Below, piece after piece: positions 11,396-23,100 of a stretch of 64,000 nucleotides of DNA. Numbering within the stretch: position 1 is the first letter of the stretch; every line of letters starts with the position of its first letter. A model generated the notes under the pieces. The model was not told the DNA's origin. It made no database searches and worked only from the letters and a program-made list of their open reading frames with translations. A program made the position numbers and the translations under genes. The DNA comes from Crambe crambe. Its lineage: Eukaryota; Porifera; Demospongiae; Poecilosclerida; Crambeidae. The stretch is from assembly GCA_963924555.1 (NCBI GenBank), contig OZ004588.1, positions 1,736,001 to 1,800,000 of the forward strand, given 5' to 3'.

Positions 11396-12060
11396 TTCAC
11401 CTGTAGGTGTCTGATTGACATGTCCAAATAAGAGCCAGTTGCTACATACATATGGTGGGCATTATATGTGACAGTCCCAGTCAGCACATTAGATTAATCG
11501 TTCCTCAAATCATGCTTTATAATTATGAAACAGTCCAAAACTTCTGTCATATATAATGGTTGTCCTGTCTCACCTTGTCCCTAGCATGGATTGTGTTGAG
11601 AGGATTGTAGACCTGAGCACCACCCTGTTATTATAGATGGTTGACATTGACAAGTCCTTTACCCAATGTACGTAGTACTTTCTAAATGTTGACACCCTTT
11701 ACCCACTTAAATTTACCAAGAAATTGACTTTTTTCACTTTTTGTTTCACTATGGTCCCCTTTCTATCATCCAACTATTAACCCATAAATATATTGTATGA
11801 ATTTGATTGTATTGAGCAAAGAGGAGAATATGGATTCATAATCTGAGCATGTTACTAAAGACCTTTCACCCAGTGCTCACTCGTTCTGAGTGAGTCTGTC
11901 TTTCATAAACTACTCTGTATAGTTTTTGAATACTGGTTGCCTATGGAGAGCTGAGTTGCTGTTAAGTTTGCCAGTATTTTACATCTTAAGTTGGTGAGTA
12001 TCAGGACTAGAGCAGTTGCACTAAATCTACGTAGCCATACCAGCTGTGTGTATGGACAGG
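11396..12060. repeat. Diverged fragment of the SD2 block with module A
   Basis: Resembles 6671-7250. It shares the GTCTGATTGACATGTCC, CAGTCCCAG, GAGTGAGTCTGTCTTTCATA and AGCTGTGTGTATGGACAGG words in the same order. It includes a diverged module A unit (about 11545-11900). The junction at 11395 joins SD1 material to SD2 material. Confidence 0.7.
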
Positions 12061-12331
12061 TGGTACCATCGTACTGGTACTGGCAAGCTGTGGACTGCTC
12101 CAAGCCCTTCAGTGTTCCATGAGACCAGGTAGCACTGGTACCAACTGATCCTGTTATGTGTTTCATTATGCACACTATCACATGTTAATTTCCTCTGGAT
12201 ACCACATATGTACATGCATGCACATCCACTGGCTTGACTACTAGGGCAATGTTCAACATTCAGTTGACAGCGAGTGAGCAAGCATTCTTTAGTGCTACAA
12301 TTCTTTAGAAGATTTTGCTATTTAGTTTATA

Positions 12332-12562
12332 CAGGGGTGTATCCACCACTCCTGTTGGTCCGGTTTTCACCGGACCACTTTTATTATCCATTAATAATTA
12401 TAATTTCATCCCATGCCTGCAGAGTTAGCTAAGTGATTATATGAACTTTCAAGAATCGTGATCACATTAGCATCCTTCTGACAAGTGGGTAAGGGATAAA
12501 GTGGGCATGGTGATCCCATGCACACCGGGCCACTCAAAATTCTGTGGATACACCCACCCCTG
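12332..12562. mobile_element. hAT-like MITE (CAGGGGTG...TATCCAC ends)
   Basis: The ends CAGGGGTGTATCCACCA and, inverted, CAGGGGTGGGTGTATCCAC enclose 231 bp. The flanking 5-mers TTATA and TTGTA differ at one position. There is no coding content. Confidence 0.72.
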
Positions 12563-12853
12563 TTGTATGTATTAGATAAGCTACAACTACTCCTTTAGCT
12601 TTAGACAGTGAGCAAGTGAGCATGATAGGCTCCAGTGCTTGATATTGTGTCTGAGACAAGAGTCATGTAAGTGGTGGTTCCAACCAGAAAGCTCCACCCA
12701 CCAAAAGCTGTAAATACTTACGCCAAGTGCCTACAATTCACTTTGATAAGCCTAGCGCCTCTATGACAAAGACTGTAGAAAACAATCTAGCTTGATTACA
12801 ATTATTGGAGAATGCGTATTATGCACACACAGGTGCTACTGGGGCATTTTTGC

Positions 12854-13405
12854 TCTAATTTTGTGGAGGCGGAAAAAAGAGCCTGGTACACACTGTTTGC
12901 GCATGCGCCAAATTTCCCCCCAAATTGGGGGAAATCGTAATCTCAGTAATCTTCCGTGACGCATGATGCAATACTGCTGAATCAGCACTGCAGCAGACTA
13001 CCTCTAGTTCTTCGCGGACGGTGTGTTTGTTTTACACCCTATCTCGGCTGGGACAATCCCACCTAGTACTGAATAAGGAGCAGCAGCAAGTAATTCTCTC
13101 CGTTCGTTTATTCGTTGGGGAATATTGCAGAGCTGAGGCTGTGATCATCTCCTCTGGATTTAAGGGAGAGCAGCTTATGGATAAATTGCCACTATAAATA
13201 GTTTTAGAAGTGCCAGTCTTGTCTTCTCTTCTCCAGAGAATTTAGCTTTCTTGGTACCTTATAGTGCATGCTCATACACGTACTTACATGTTGTGACATC
13301 ACACACCGTCATAAAGTGTAATAGGCGGGAATTTCACATGAAATTTTTGGCACATGCGCAAACAGTGGGTACCAGGCTCTATTTTCCGCCTCCGCACAAT
13401 TTTTA
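12854..13405. mobile_element. Terminal-inverted-repeat element with GCGCATGCGC near the end
   Basis: Inverted ends of about 55 nt run inward from AATTTTGTGGAGGCGG through AGAGCCTGGTAC and TTTGCGCATGCGCC. The right end carries the complement (GTACCAGGCTCT, CCGCCTCCGCACAATTTTT). The interior has no transposase. A second copy is split between 37020-37376 and 40624-40668, where a hairpin array has inserted. The family is not identified. An internal CATAAAGTGTAATAGG word marks the insertion point seen in the second copy. Confidence 0.72.
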
Positions 13406-13607
13406 TGGGTATGTCAACCATGTGGTCATTATTTGCATTGGAGTATTTAATTTTATTGGTGTGTTCTATTCCATACAACATGTGATGTATTAATAACTCA
13501 CAATCTTCTAGAGAAGAGTAGTTGGGTCTATACATATTAGTATGAGTTACATGATTGCTTGGTGGGTGTGGTTTGTTTGGTTGACTCCACCTCCTATCTA
13601 CCCACAG

Positions 13608-13681
13608 AGACTGCCTCCCCTGAGATGAAGGGATCCAGCTGCATTCATTATCTTCACCCAAGGATTCTTGATCAACTAATG
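13608..13681 (+). other. Exon-like segment related to 2295-2369
   Basis: Preceded by GACTCCACCTCCTATCTACCCACAG, as in SD1, and followed by CTAATG|GTACGT. It keeps ATGAAGGGATCCAGCTGC but then diverges. The open frame reads P-E-M-K-G-S-S-C-I-H-Y-L and ends D-Q-L-M. No known domain. Confidence 0.35.
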
Positions 13682-14188
13682 GTACGTACTTTGGGTACAG
13701 AAAGGTTGCATTCGTATTCTGTGCCATTACCTCTATATCTGAATATTTCATCTTATGTGGTTAATGGATTGGTGAGATATTTATCTCAGCCTGTTTTGAT
13801 TCCAGGGTCTTCCTTCATATCTCCCAATCATTATGGCTTATATTATTGCCCTTAGTGGATTGACCCTTTGACCGTTGTCCCATCTCATTTTATCTCTAGC
13901 ATGGATAAATGACACATGGATAGTGTTGAGAGGTGGTTTATGGACCTGAACACCTCTCAATGGTTGACATTGACACTCTTTTGTACATATCATTCTAATG
14001 CTAAAACCCTTTACCCACTCTAGTTCAGGTGTCTAGGTTATTATGTCAGCACTTTCAGTCAATAATTATGATTGTTCACTATCTGTTTCAGTATGGTCCC
14101 CTTTATAAAGTATTGTAAAACATGATGGAGATTCGAGAAGGGTGTGCTACAATATGGATTCACATTCCAAGCATGTTAGTTAAACAGT

Positions 14189-14350
14189 CAAGGTTTATTT
14201 CAAGGGGAGTGAGGGGGCTTCTGCCCCCCTCCGAACAATGGCTTGCCCCCCTAGGAATTTGCTAGGATGTATAATGAGATCATTATAGAGTTCCACATAC
14301 ATGTACTTGTTTGTAGTTGCCTAAAACTTTCTTTGAAAGAACTTTCTTCA
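14189..14350. mobile_element. Partial MITE of the CAGGGTTTA family
   Basis: Begins CAAGGTTTATTTCAAGGGG and contains GGGGGCTTCTGCCCCCCT and CCCCCCTAGGAATTTGCTAG. This is the same order as the complete element at 47116-47288. The right end is not recognisable. Confidence 0.6.
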
Positions 14351-14746
14351 TTTGCCACCTATCATCCCAGTTTTATAAGTATGTCTTCCGATTGCCTCAT
14401 ATATTTTTAGTATAGACAGTGTTAAGAGTAGATTTGTTGACCTGAACACCTCATGACCCACTCCTTTTAAACTAGATAGTTGACATTGACTATTCTGTTT
14501 ATAATGTTGAAACCCTCTACCCACTTTAGTGTGTTAGCATAGCATTCAAATGTTGAACACTTTCAATCGTTTAATCACTTTCTGTGAATTAAGCTGTGAC
14601 AGTGTTGGGTAGAGATTTGAGGAGGGTGTGCTACAATATGGATTCATAATCCGAGTGGGTTATGATGGTTTTTACACAGGATGGTTTGCAGAGTGAACAA
14701 TGAGAATGTAAATTCTATGGTAATGAACTTTCTTTTTTAATTTTGG

Positions 14747-14749
<3 letters not shown>

Positions 14750-14824
<75 letters not shown>
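14750..14824. repeat. (CT)n microsatellite
   Basis: About 75 bp of pure CT dinucleotides, followed by a short CACACA tract. Confidence 0.97.
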
Positions 14825-14827
<3 letters not shown>

Positions 14828-15843
14828 CACATACGCACACACACAAACAGGTCATATTAATGTCTTGATCAGCATCTTGTATGTACCATAATGTACATAC
14901 TGTGGATTATTTAGAAGTTTGAGTATTGTGATGCTAGTAACAGCCTCCGAGAGAGATCAAATATTAGTTCCTTTAGGAACATACTTTAATTCTCCAATTG
15001 GTTGGTATGTGAGGTATTTAACAATTTCTACCAGGTTGGGACTGTTACATATACTGTAGCACGTATACATAAAGCATAAGTTTATGACATCATTAGCCCG
15101 AGTGTTATGATGTCATGTGACAGCTGGGTTGCATATGGGCAGTACACATAACTTCTCTGCAATGGACAATAAGTTGGGTTTACTGTACATTAATCTCTAT
15201 CCCAGTCTGATAGGTATAATCAGTACGTCTTCTGATTGCCCCTCCCTCCCACATCATCCCATCTCACTTTGTCCCTTGCATGAATAGTGTTGAGAGACCT
15301 GAGCACTTCATGCCCCACCCTTTTCTTTCTAGATGGTTTATACTTGTGACTTTATTTGAGGTTAAGTTTAGTAGAAATTTGAGGAGGGTGTGCTACATTA
15401 TGAATTCATAATACAAGGATATTGTGTACTAATGGCCTTATTTATGTGTGTGTGTTGTTGTTTTTTGTTGTTGTTGTTTTTTTTCTCATGATAACTGTTA
15501 TTATAGTGGAGTAAATCCATAATGGACCACACAGTTTTTATTCTCTATCCATAAGTTGATCCATATGTAATCAACGGTCATATAATTGTATGCTTTATAT
15601 AGAACAGGGATTCATGTGGAGGGTGGAGGGTGCATGGGGACTCAGTATCTCACCCATGATATTTTAATTGTGAAACTCTCCCTAAATTTTGTGTGACACT
15701 GTCACATGTAGACAATATAGCAATAGGGATTTTGATTTGTGCTGAATCACCTGTACGTACCTGAAAGACTGTCACCACCCTCTTTAATGAGAACATTACA
15801 CTGTACTGTCTGGACCTTCATTTAATGTAGTTGATGTAGTTCA

Positions 15844-16290
15844 TTTAATGTAATTGAGGTGGTTTAAATGGTGTACAATTGTTTCAACTGAGATTATTGA
15901 GGGGTTCTACTGTACTATTGTGTGAACTGAGATTGTTTTAATTGAGGGGTTCTACTGTACTATTGTTTGAACTGAGATTGTTTAAATTGAGGGGTTCCAC
16001 TGTACTACTGTGTGAACTGAGATTGTTTAAATTGAGGGGTTCCACTGTACTATTTGAACTGAGATTGTTTAAATTGAGGGGTTCCACTGTACTATTGTTT
16101 GAATTAAGATTGTTTAAATTGAGGGGTTCTACTGTACTATTGTTTGAACTGAGATTTTTTAAATTGAGGGGTTCCACTGTACTATTGTTTGAATTGGTGG
16201 TAGTTTAAATTGAGGGGTTCTATTGTTTGAACTGAGATTGTATAAATTGAGGGGTTCCACTGTACTATTGTTTAAATTGAGGGGTTCTAC
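15844..16290. repeat. Minisatellite, ~42-45-bp unit
   Basis: About ten imperfect units containing TTGAGGGGTTCTACTGTACT and GTTTGAACTGAGATTGTTT. Unit length varies by small indels. The frames through it (V-E-P-L-N-L-N-N-L or R-G-S-T-V-L-L-F-E-L repeats) result from unit lengths near multiples of three and are not called as genes. Confidence 0.9.
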
Positions 16291-16823
16291 TGTAATTCGG
16301 AGCATAACTTTTATATGCATAGGAGGAGATGCATGAGGTTTATGTCTCCAGAAAGTGCTCTTTTGTGGTATTGTGAAGAACCTCTTTGGATGGGACAAAC
16401 AAGGATAGAAGGTAAATTCCTGAGATGTACTGATAGTATAGAGTGATTATCCTCTTTCAGAATTAAGTCATCTATTCATGAATTGTCATAAGTCCATTTT
16501 TTGTTGGAGGCCATTTCGGTTTGTTTGTTCCTTTGTTTTTTACAGGGTCAGCTACTTCTTTCTGCTTCTGGTGATCTTCCTAACTGGTTAGTAGGACAAT
16601 ACCTCTGTGGATGTGACCTCTCTGACTATCCTGGCACCTTGAATCTTCATTTCATCTACCAAACCTATTTCATCTACCAAACAATGCATCGCTATTTTAA
16701 TAATTTATAATGAAGATGGGTGGGGCTATATGGCGTTGTCGACCCTGTACCGTATTTCTCAAAAGTGGGGTGGGGCTCGCTAGCTGCAGTAACTTTAGTG
16801 GGCGTGACACCGGGCTTAGAGTG
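16291..16823 (+). promoter_or_regulatory. Upstream region of the Death/GTPase gene
   Basis: No TATA box or clear promoter motif could be assigned. A possible acceptor (GTTTTTTACAG, near 16545) followed by a short open stretch could mark an alternative 5' exon. The reading frame of exon 1 extends upstream of its chosen ATG to 16710, adding 38 residues. Two GTGGGG-rich stretches just before the ATG may be 5' UTR. Confidence 0.3.
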
Positions 16824-17166
16824 ATGGGGAACAAAGCAGGTAAAAAGAAGTATCGGTCCGAATTAGATTCTTCTGAGTCCGCAGGGAACGATTTTAGTCC
16901 CCCAAGCTGCGAATCAAGTAACGAGATCGCAGAACCTGCCCCTTCTCAAGACACTGGACCTGATAAGGAGAGTGAGCCTCCACCTGATACCGATGATTCT
17001 CCTCCTGATGGGTCCTCTGATCCTCCACACACTCCTAGTATAGCTGCAGAGAGTGAGTCAAATCTTAAATGTCAACAAGCAAGAAATGCAGCTACTCCAT
17101 TGATTGAAAGGAAAGTGTCCAGACAGGAAAGGAGGAGAAAACAAAGGATGAAACGCAAGTTCAAAG
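16824..17166 (+). CDS. Exon 1: N-terminal tail, possible myristoylation site
   Basis: The ATG at 16824 was chosen because it gives MGNKAGKKK. Gly2 followed by small and basic residues resembles N-myristoylated proteins with a polybasic patch, so membrane attachment is possible. An in-frame upstream ATG at 16710 would add 38 unremarkable residues and hide that site. The middle is rich in Ser, Glu, Asp and Pro and looks disordered. The end is strongly basic (RQERRRKQRMKRKFK). The exon ends FKG-type, AAAG|GTAACT, in phase 1, matching the next Death exon. There is no signal peptide or membrane span. Confidence 0.6.
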
Positions 17167-20100
17167 GTAACTTAACTAGATACATATTTGTACTTGTCCA
17201 CAGGAATAGAGAGGTTGCAATAGCCATGACTTTTCACAAGAAGCTTTAAGTTGGTGTAGGGTGGATGAATCAGCTAGGTATTGTTGCTCTTTTCTTTGAA
17301 ATGGACTATCTTAGAATGCTGAAAATTGCTCTAGATATAATGTGTGGAGAAAGTAATAAAAATATTGCATTTTGTACACACTCGGGAAGGTATTATGAGT
17401 AAAAGGTATGAATTACGAGTCACTGGCTTGATTTTTGTCTTAAAAATTGATAATGTAGCTACGATTTCTACAAAATAGAAATAACCTTAAAATTCATTTT
17501 TTTAACTCCATCTTGTAGCATCATTGCTTCCCTGCGCTTTTTTTATTCAGATTTGTCATGATTATACCCATTTTTAAACTTCTTATTTAAGATTATGTTT
17601 ATGCATGAATAAGGCATTTTCTGGATGATTTTATTTGATCAAAAGACCAAAATAATTCTCTAAAACTATTGTAGATTCTTATAAAGTGGTGAACCCATAA
17701 TAGGGACTGACTCATAATACCCACACCTACCCTACACCTGTGGAGTGTGTCTAATGAGTATGAAGTACATTGCTATTTTACTTCTTCATGGGGTATAAAT
17801 GGCTCCCCTTCTTCAATTCTACATCTGTAGCCATCTCTTAGTGTATTCTGTAAGACTTTTATAGTCAGGGTTTTACGGAGGGGATAGATTTTCCCACCCC
17901 CAAAAAATCCACTTCAAAGATAAAGTACAATTGTATTTTAAGTCTTGCTGATACTTATGCCCCCCTTATAAAATTGTGAAACCCTGATAGTTAACCTTGG
18001 TGTTAGTCAAACTGCTGAATGAAATTCTCCACTGAATTTTTCCAGCCATGTAGTATGTGGGTGGGAGGTGTCATAGTCAGGAGTGACTCCCTCAATTGAT
18101 AATTCCCAGGTGACTCCTGACTAGGTGTGGTATAATATAAGCTCATGAATTGATGAGACCAGTAGTAACTAACTAGGCTTCAGTCTAATGTGCTATTTTT
18201 CCTGAATCGGGAAAATTTCACTGTTAAAATTAATTTGCATTTACAGTTTTATGCCTTTGAGCAATTCTGAATAAGCTACCATGAAATTATGCTCAAGTTA
18301 TGCCCACAATTTATTGCAATTTGGTTCATTGCAAAAATCCATTAGTTGTAAATTGAGTCAGTAAGTCATAAACTGTACACATGACTAGTCAGTGGCAGTT
18401 GTATTGGAGTAGGAGTGATAACTTTATAAGGATTGATCTTGTTAAGATTGATAATGCACATTCCCAGAACAGTTGCTCCCAGAAGGTTATCTTTGAGTGA
18501 TTGCTTACACTGCATGCATAGGGACTTTACTTGCTATTTTTCCAAAATTAATATTCTAGCTTTATGCCTGATGGTAGGGAGTACCTATTATGCTCAAGAT
18601 TATGCCAGTATATTAAGTTCGAGCCTAGTAGTAACACCAACTATGAGATACTGGGGTAAGGTGCCCAAACTTGTGTGCTGTATTATATAGATAGTGATGT
18701 AAAATGGGCATGGCTAGGCTGGTCATTTCTGGGGCACTACAGTCCACCATTGTCTGGCTGGTTTGGGAATGAGATGGCAGTGGTAGTTTCTTTTTACTTC
18801 TTAAGAAGTACCCATCTTAATTGCACAGCCAGGGCCGGATCCAGGATTTTTAGATAGGTGGGGTTGCAGGACTAGGAGCACACACACACTGGGCCATGGG
18901 GAAGGGTCAAGAAAGAACAAGTTATTTGAAGGATCCATGTTGGTTTCACTTGCAGGCTGTCACTTCTTGAGCATTTGCTTCATAATGCACAAATTTGGAT
19001 CCAAGAAGTCCAAAATTTTCCCCAAATTTCCCTAAATGGCACATATTTGTGTGCATTATATGACAGCATGAGTATAGGCAAAGGTGAATCATCTGAAATT
19101 GCTAGCTAGCTATTACACTCAAACTCTGAAGTGACACATGCAAGGTCACAGGTGTTCATGAAGGAAATCACAGTTAGTATGCACTGAGTTATCTAATGTG
19201 TGACCTTGCAAATGAAAGCCAAAGTGTTCCAAAATTTAAAGTGCAAGTTCACAGGTGTGAAATAAGGAAGTCTCAGTTAGTATCCACTGAGTTATCTAAT
19301 GTGTGAACTTGCCAAACATATACATAGACTTGACCATAGCCTTAGATTATGATGGCAGTAGTAACCACATTAGTTAAGTTAGCTCATAATATGTTCCTCT
19401 AATTATACTACTTTAGAGCAGAAACACAAGAAAATAGATACGGCTAAGCAAGTAGGCATGATCAAATTGCATTAGCTATTATAGCTAGTGTATCATTTCA
19501 TAGCTTGGGAATAAAGGGGGGGGGGGGTTGCAACCCCCTCAACCCCACCCCTGGATCTAGCCTTGACAGCATTAGCAATGAAAATATAAAAATGGGTGTG
19601 GTTATGGGAGTGGTAGTAGGAGACCCACTATTAAGAAGTACCCTTTAGAAAATCCTGGATCCGCCACTGGATGGGGGATCTCAACTTCACCCCTGGATCC
19701 AGGGATCCAGCCATGTGCTTGTTATAAGATGCCGCCATGTTGGTGTATAGGTGAAGGGTGTGTCTATGAGTATGAAGTGTCTGTTATTTCATAAACCTCA
19801 TGCAGATACAAGTCAACTCTGACTTCTTTTTAGTGTTAAAATATAATCTAACGACTCCTAAAGGCAAACTAGTACATTTCCCTTATACCATGTACACCAA
19901 TATGGACAAGTCCAACGTTATAGAAAGCCACACCTATTGCAACCTCTCTATAGGAACTAAGGAGACAGAAATATCATACTGTCTGGAATTGATAGGCTGC
20001 TGCAGATTATGCTCAGATTTATACACAAGATTCTATTCTCAGATTCTCACTCTAGCCCCTATTATTCTTTCAATTGTACCCATTATTCCCAAAGATTCTC

Positions 20101-23100
20101 TTATACATAGCTATGGCAACAGGGCTTGATTTGGATTATTAAATAGATGGAGTTGCATGACTATGGGCACACACTGGACCATGGGGGAGGGTGTGGGAAA
20201 GGGCATATGGCATGGGAATTATTTGGAGGACCATGTATGTTGTATGTATGTTGGCTTCACTGATAGTTTCCCACATTTTGAGCTTTTAAAGTTTGTGCAT
20301 AAAATTGAATAATCCAAGTAGAGTAGTCTCCTATACCATAGATACATTTGTGTATGGTGTTACATTCCTGTGAGTTGTTATAAACTAATGGTTTGTAACC
20401 TCAATACATAATCAAACCATGATAATAACATTGAGGTGTATGCCTATACCAACTATCCCTAATAATGTAGCTGTTATTTTTGCTGGCTTCTTCAAGCTTC
20501 TTCTTCAATCTTGTTCAGCTTCTTGCCCTATTCCACCACCTCTAAATGGCATGTGTGGTCAGTCATATGCTAGCATTTGTGTAGGTAAGGGGTGGACCAC
20601 ACCAAAATTATGACATCTTTGAAGTGACATATGCATGGAAATCAGTTTTTATGTACTAAGTTATAAAATGTGTGTCCTTGAAAGTGCAAGTCACTGTTTC
20701 TTACCACTTTGATGAAGTATGAAGTATATATAATTATTATAAAGTATTATTATTGTCAAAGTAGAAATGCATATGACCAAGCAAGTAGGTATGGTCAAAA
20801 TCTCTGTGCACCGTTTTAGGGGAGTGGGGCCAACCATCCCCCCCCGAATATGTTAGGGAAAGTCCAACTTTTGAACTTTGTGGATGTCACCATCTTATTC
20901 ACCCATAATCTCGACTGTGGGGTGTGTTGGGGTGTGCCAAATTAAACAGCTGTGGGTCCCTTTCCATAGGAGCTGCTGAGTCAGTTTGGGGAGTCCAAAA
21001 CTCACGGATTTTCACCTGCTGAGCAATATGTATTGATATATTTTCACTAAGTTATGGGTACATCCCTGCTGATATCTATTAATTAGTGTGTCATTGATAT
21101 TTTGTTTGTAGCTCCTCCACTCAGCTTAAGTAATGTTGTTGCAGTCCTAAACAAACTTTCGTGGAGCCGTGTTGGTGAAATACTGAGAATCCCCCAGACT
21201 AAGTTAAATACTATCAAAGACGAGTGTGATACGGATGAGGAAAGACTTTTAGCCATTGTTAAGTATTGGCTATTAAATGATCCGAATGCGTCCTGGAGGA
21301 GACTTATGTGTCAGCTTGACTGGGGTGGTAATTCAGATATAGCAGACAGGATACGGAAGTATGCAGAGAAACTAACAGGTTAGTGAGAGCTTCAAACATA
21401 TTGACATATGTACATGAATAGGTTGCATGTGCAGTTAAAACATTGCTGCTGTTCTGTTCCACAGGACTCAGTTGTATTATCTCTGACGTTTTACATAATT
21501 ACATAATTATATCTGCTGAGTCAGCTATATCATTGTAACTACTTGACTGCTGCACATGCTGAGACCCATGCCCAGTTGTTAAGAGTAGAGACTCAAAGTC
21601 TGTAGTATATGAAACAAAGTTTAATTTATTGCTTGTCAATTTCATTGCACTATTACATTCACTCTGACCCTTGAAGTTAATGAGTTATGTATGTAACTCT
21701 TTACTGGTATAAAATAGAGTCTTATAGTAGCCACCATTAGAACCAACATGTATATAATCAGCTCTCTGCTGATGTCTGAAATCAGTCTGGAATCAACAAA
21801 GTTATACTGTAGTTCCAGAAATTTCCAAGTTGAAATATTTCACATTTTTATTTTTTAATTTCGGAAACATTATATACAACATCCAAAAATTTTCAACAAT
21901 GAATTGTTATTGCATCAGATGTGCATGAATTAGAGTTCGACTAGTTACTGCATGTATGTATGTAATGGCAAAGTCCGTCTCTGAGTCACAATGTGAGGTG
22001 GATTCCTGCATCAGAGACTGTCATGAATACAGAGCAATATGGACAGCAGCTATTGGAGAGTCTCTTTGTTGTATTAGGGGAGCCTACTAATACAATAGAT
22101 CGATACACTGTTGCTGTAATTAGAAGTGGACTAGTTGTTGGACATTTGCCTAAGAAGATTTCAAGAGTTTGCTCACTTTTTTTGAGGAGAGGAGATACCA
22201 TTATATTGTATAGTCACCAACACCAGGAAATATTCCACAGACCTCCCTCAAGGTGGACTAGAGATCCCCTGTACTTTGCATTTTGAAGGGATCAATTCTT
22301 TGAGAAGACACTTAAAAAAATGCATGCCCAATCTCAATTCATAATCAGTACTTAAATCATTGTTTTCATCTGCTTATAAAAGTTACTACCGTACAGTTTA
22401 TATTTCGTTAATCATCGAAGGACAATACAGATGAAGAATTACGGTAGTCTTTTATTCGGTATGGTACGATTATTTTTGCGCATGTACAACAATATCTACG
22501 GACTTTGCTTCACAGCTGCTTTTTCACTGGCTTGCATACTATTCTTTGCCTTCATTTCTTCAGGTATAGCCCTCTTCGCAATCGTGGCGACTTCTTAAGT
22601 GATGGAATCTAGCTAGCTAAGAAGAAAGTGGACCAGAAGGTTATGTAAGTTACATATAGTGCATGCTGTAGTTGAATGTACGAACGTCTACATGTGGCTA
22701 AATGGTGGCTTTATATTGGAAATAGAAAAATTTTCGATAGACTGATTACTGAAATTACCGAATTTTTATTCCCACCAAGATTATCCCGCTGTAAGGTACA
22801 CATTAAGTACATTAATCAATCACTGTTCACATCCACTTCTTCTATCTCTGAATCTTCCACACCAAGTGCTTTATTGTCAACATCAAGTGCTTGACATATT
22901 CCAGCTTCGTTCACTATGAATGACGGATTATCAGCAATGTGCTGAACTGTCTTGACAAGCCATTTGGCACCAAGTTCTTTCATAGCTGGTAAACATAGGT
23001 CAGCAGGTTCCAATCTTGATCCAACTGCTCTGCTATTTAACTTGAATACCAGTCTTGAAATTTTCGCCGAAGAAAATCCTTCACAGGCTTATTAACAGAG

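Larger units (their letters stand above)
13870..15420. repeat. Three module A units
   Basis: Units lie at about 13870-14180, 14385-14660 and 15225-15420. Each contains the module A words (CTAGCATGGATA or a variant, CACCTCATG, CCTTTACCCACT, GGAGGGTGTGCTACA). The second is interrupted upstream by a MITE remnant. The first and third are more diverged than those in SD1. No gene is seen between them. Confidence 0.65.

Noticed and set aside
13299-13751. 150-codon minus-strand frame
   Set aside because: It runs across the end of the 12854-13405 element and into the exon-like region on the opposite strand. No domain or conserved counterpart.
15938-16398. Repeat proteins with V-E-P-L-N-L-N-N-L or R-G-S-T-V-L-L-F-E-L units on opposite strands
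   Set aside because: Both frames come from the 42-45-bp minisatellite. Unit indels shift the frame.
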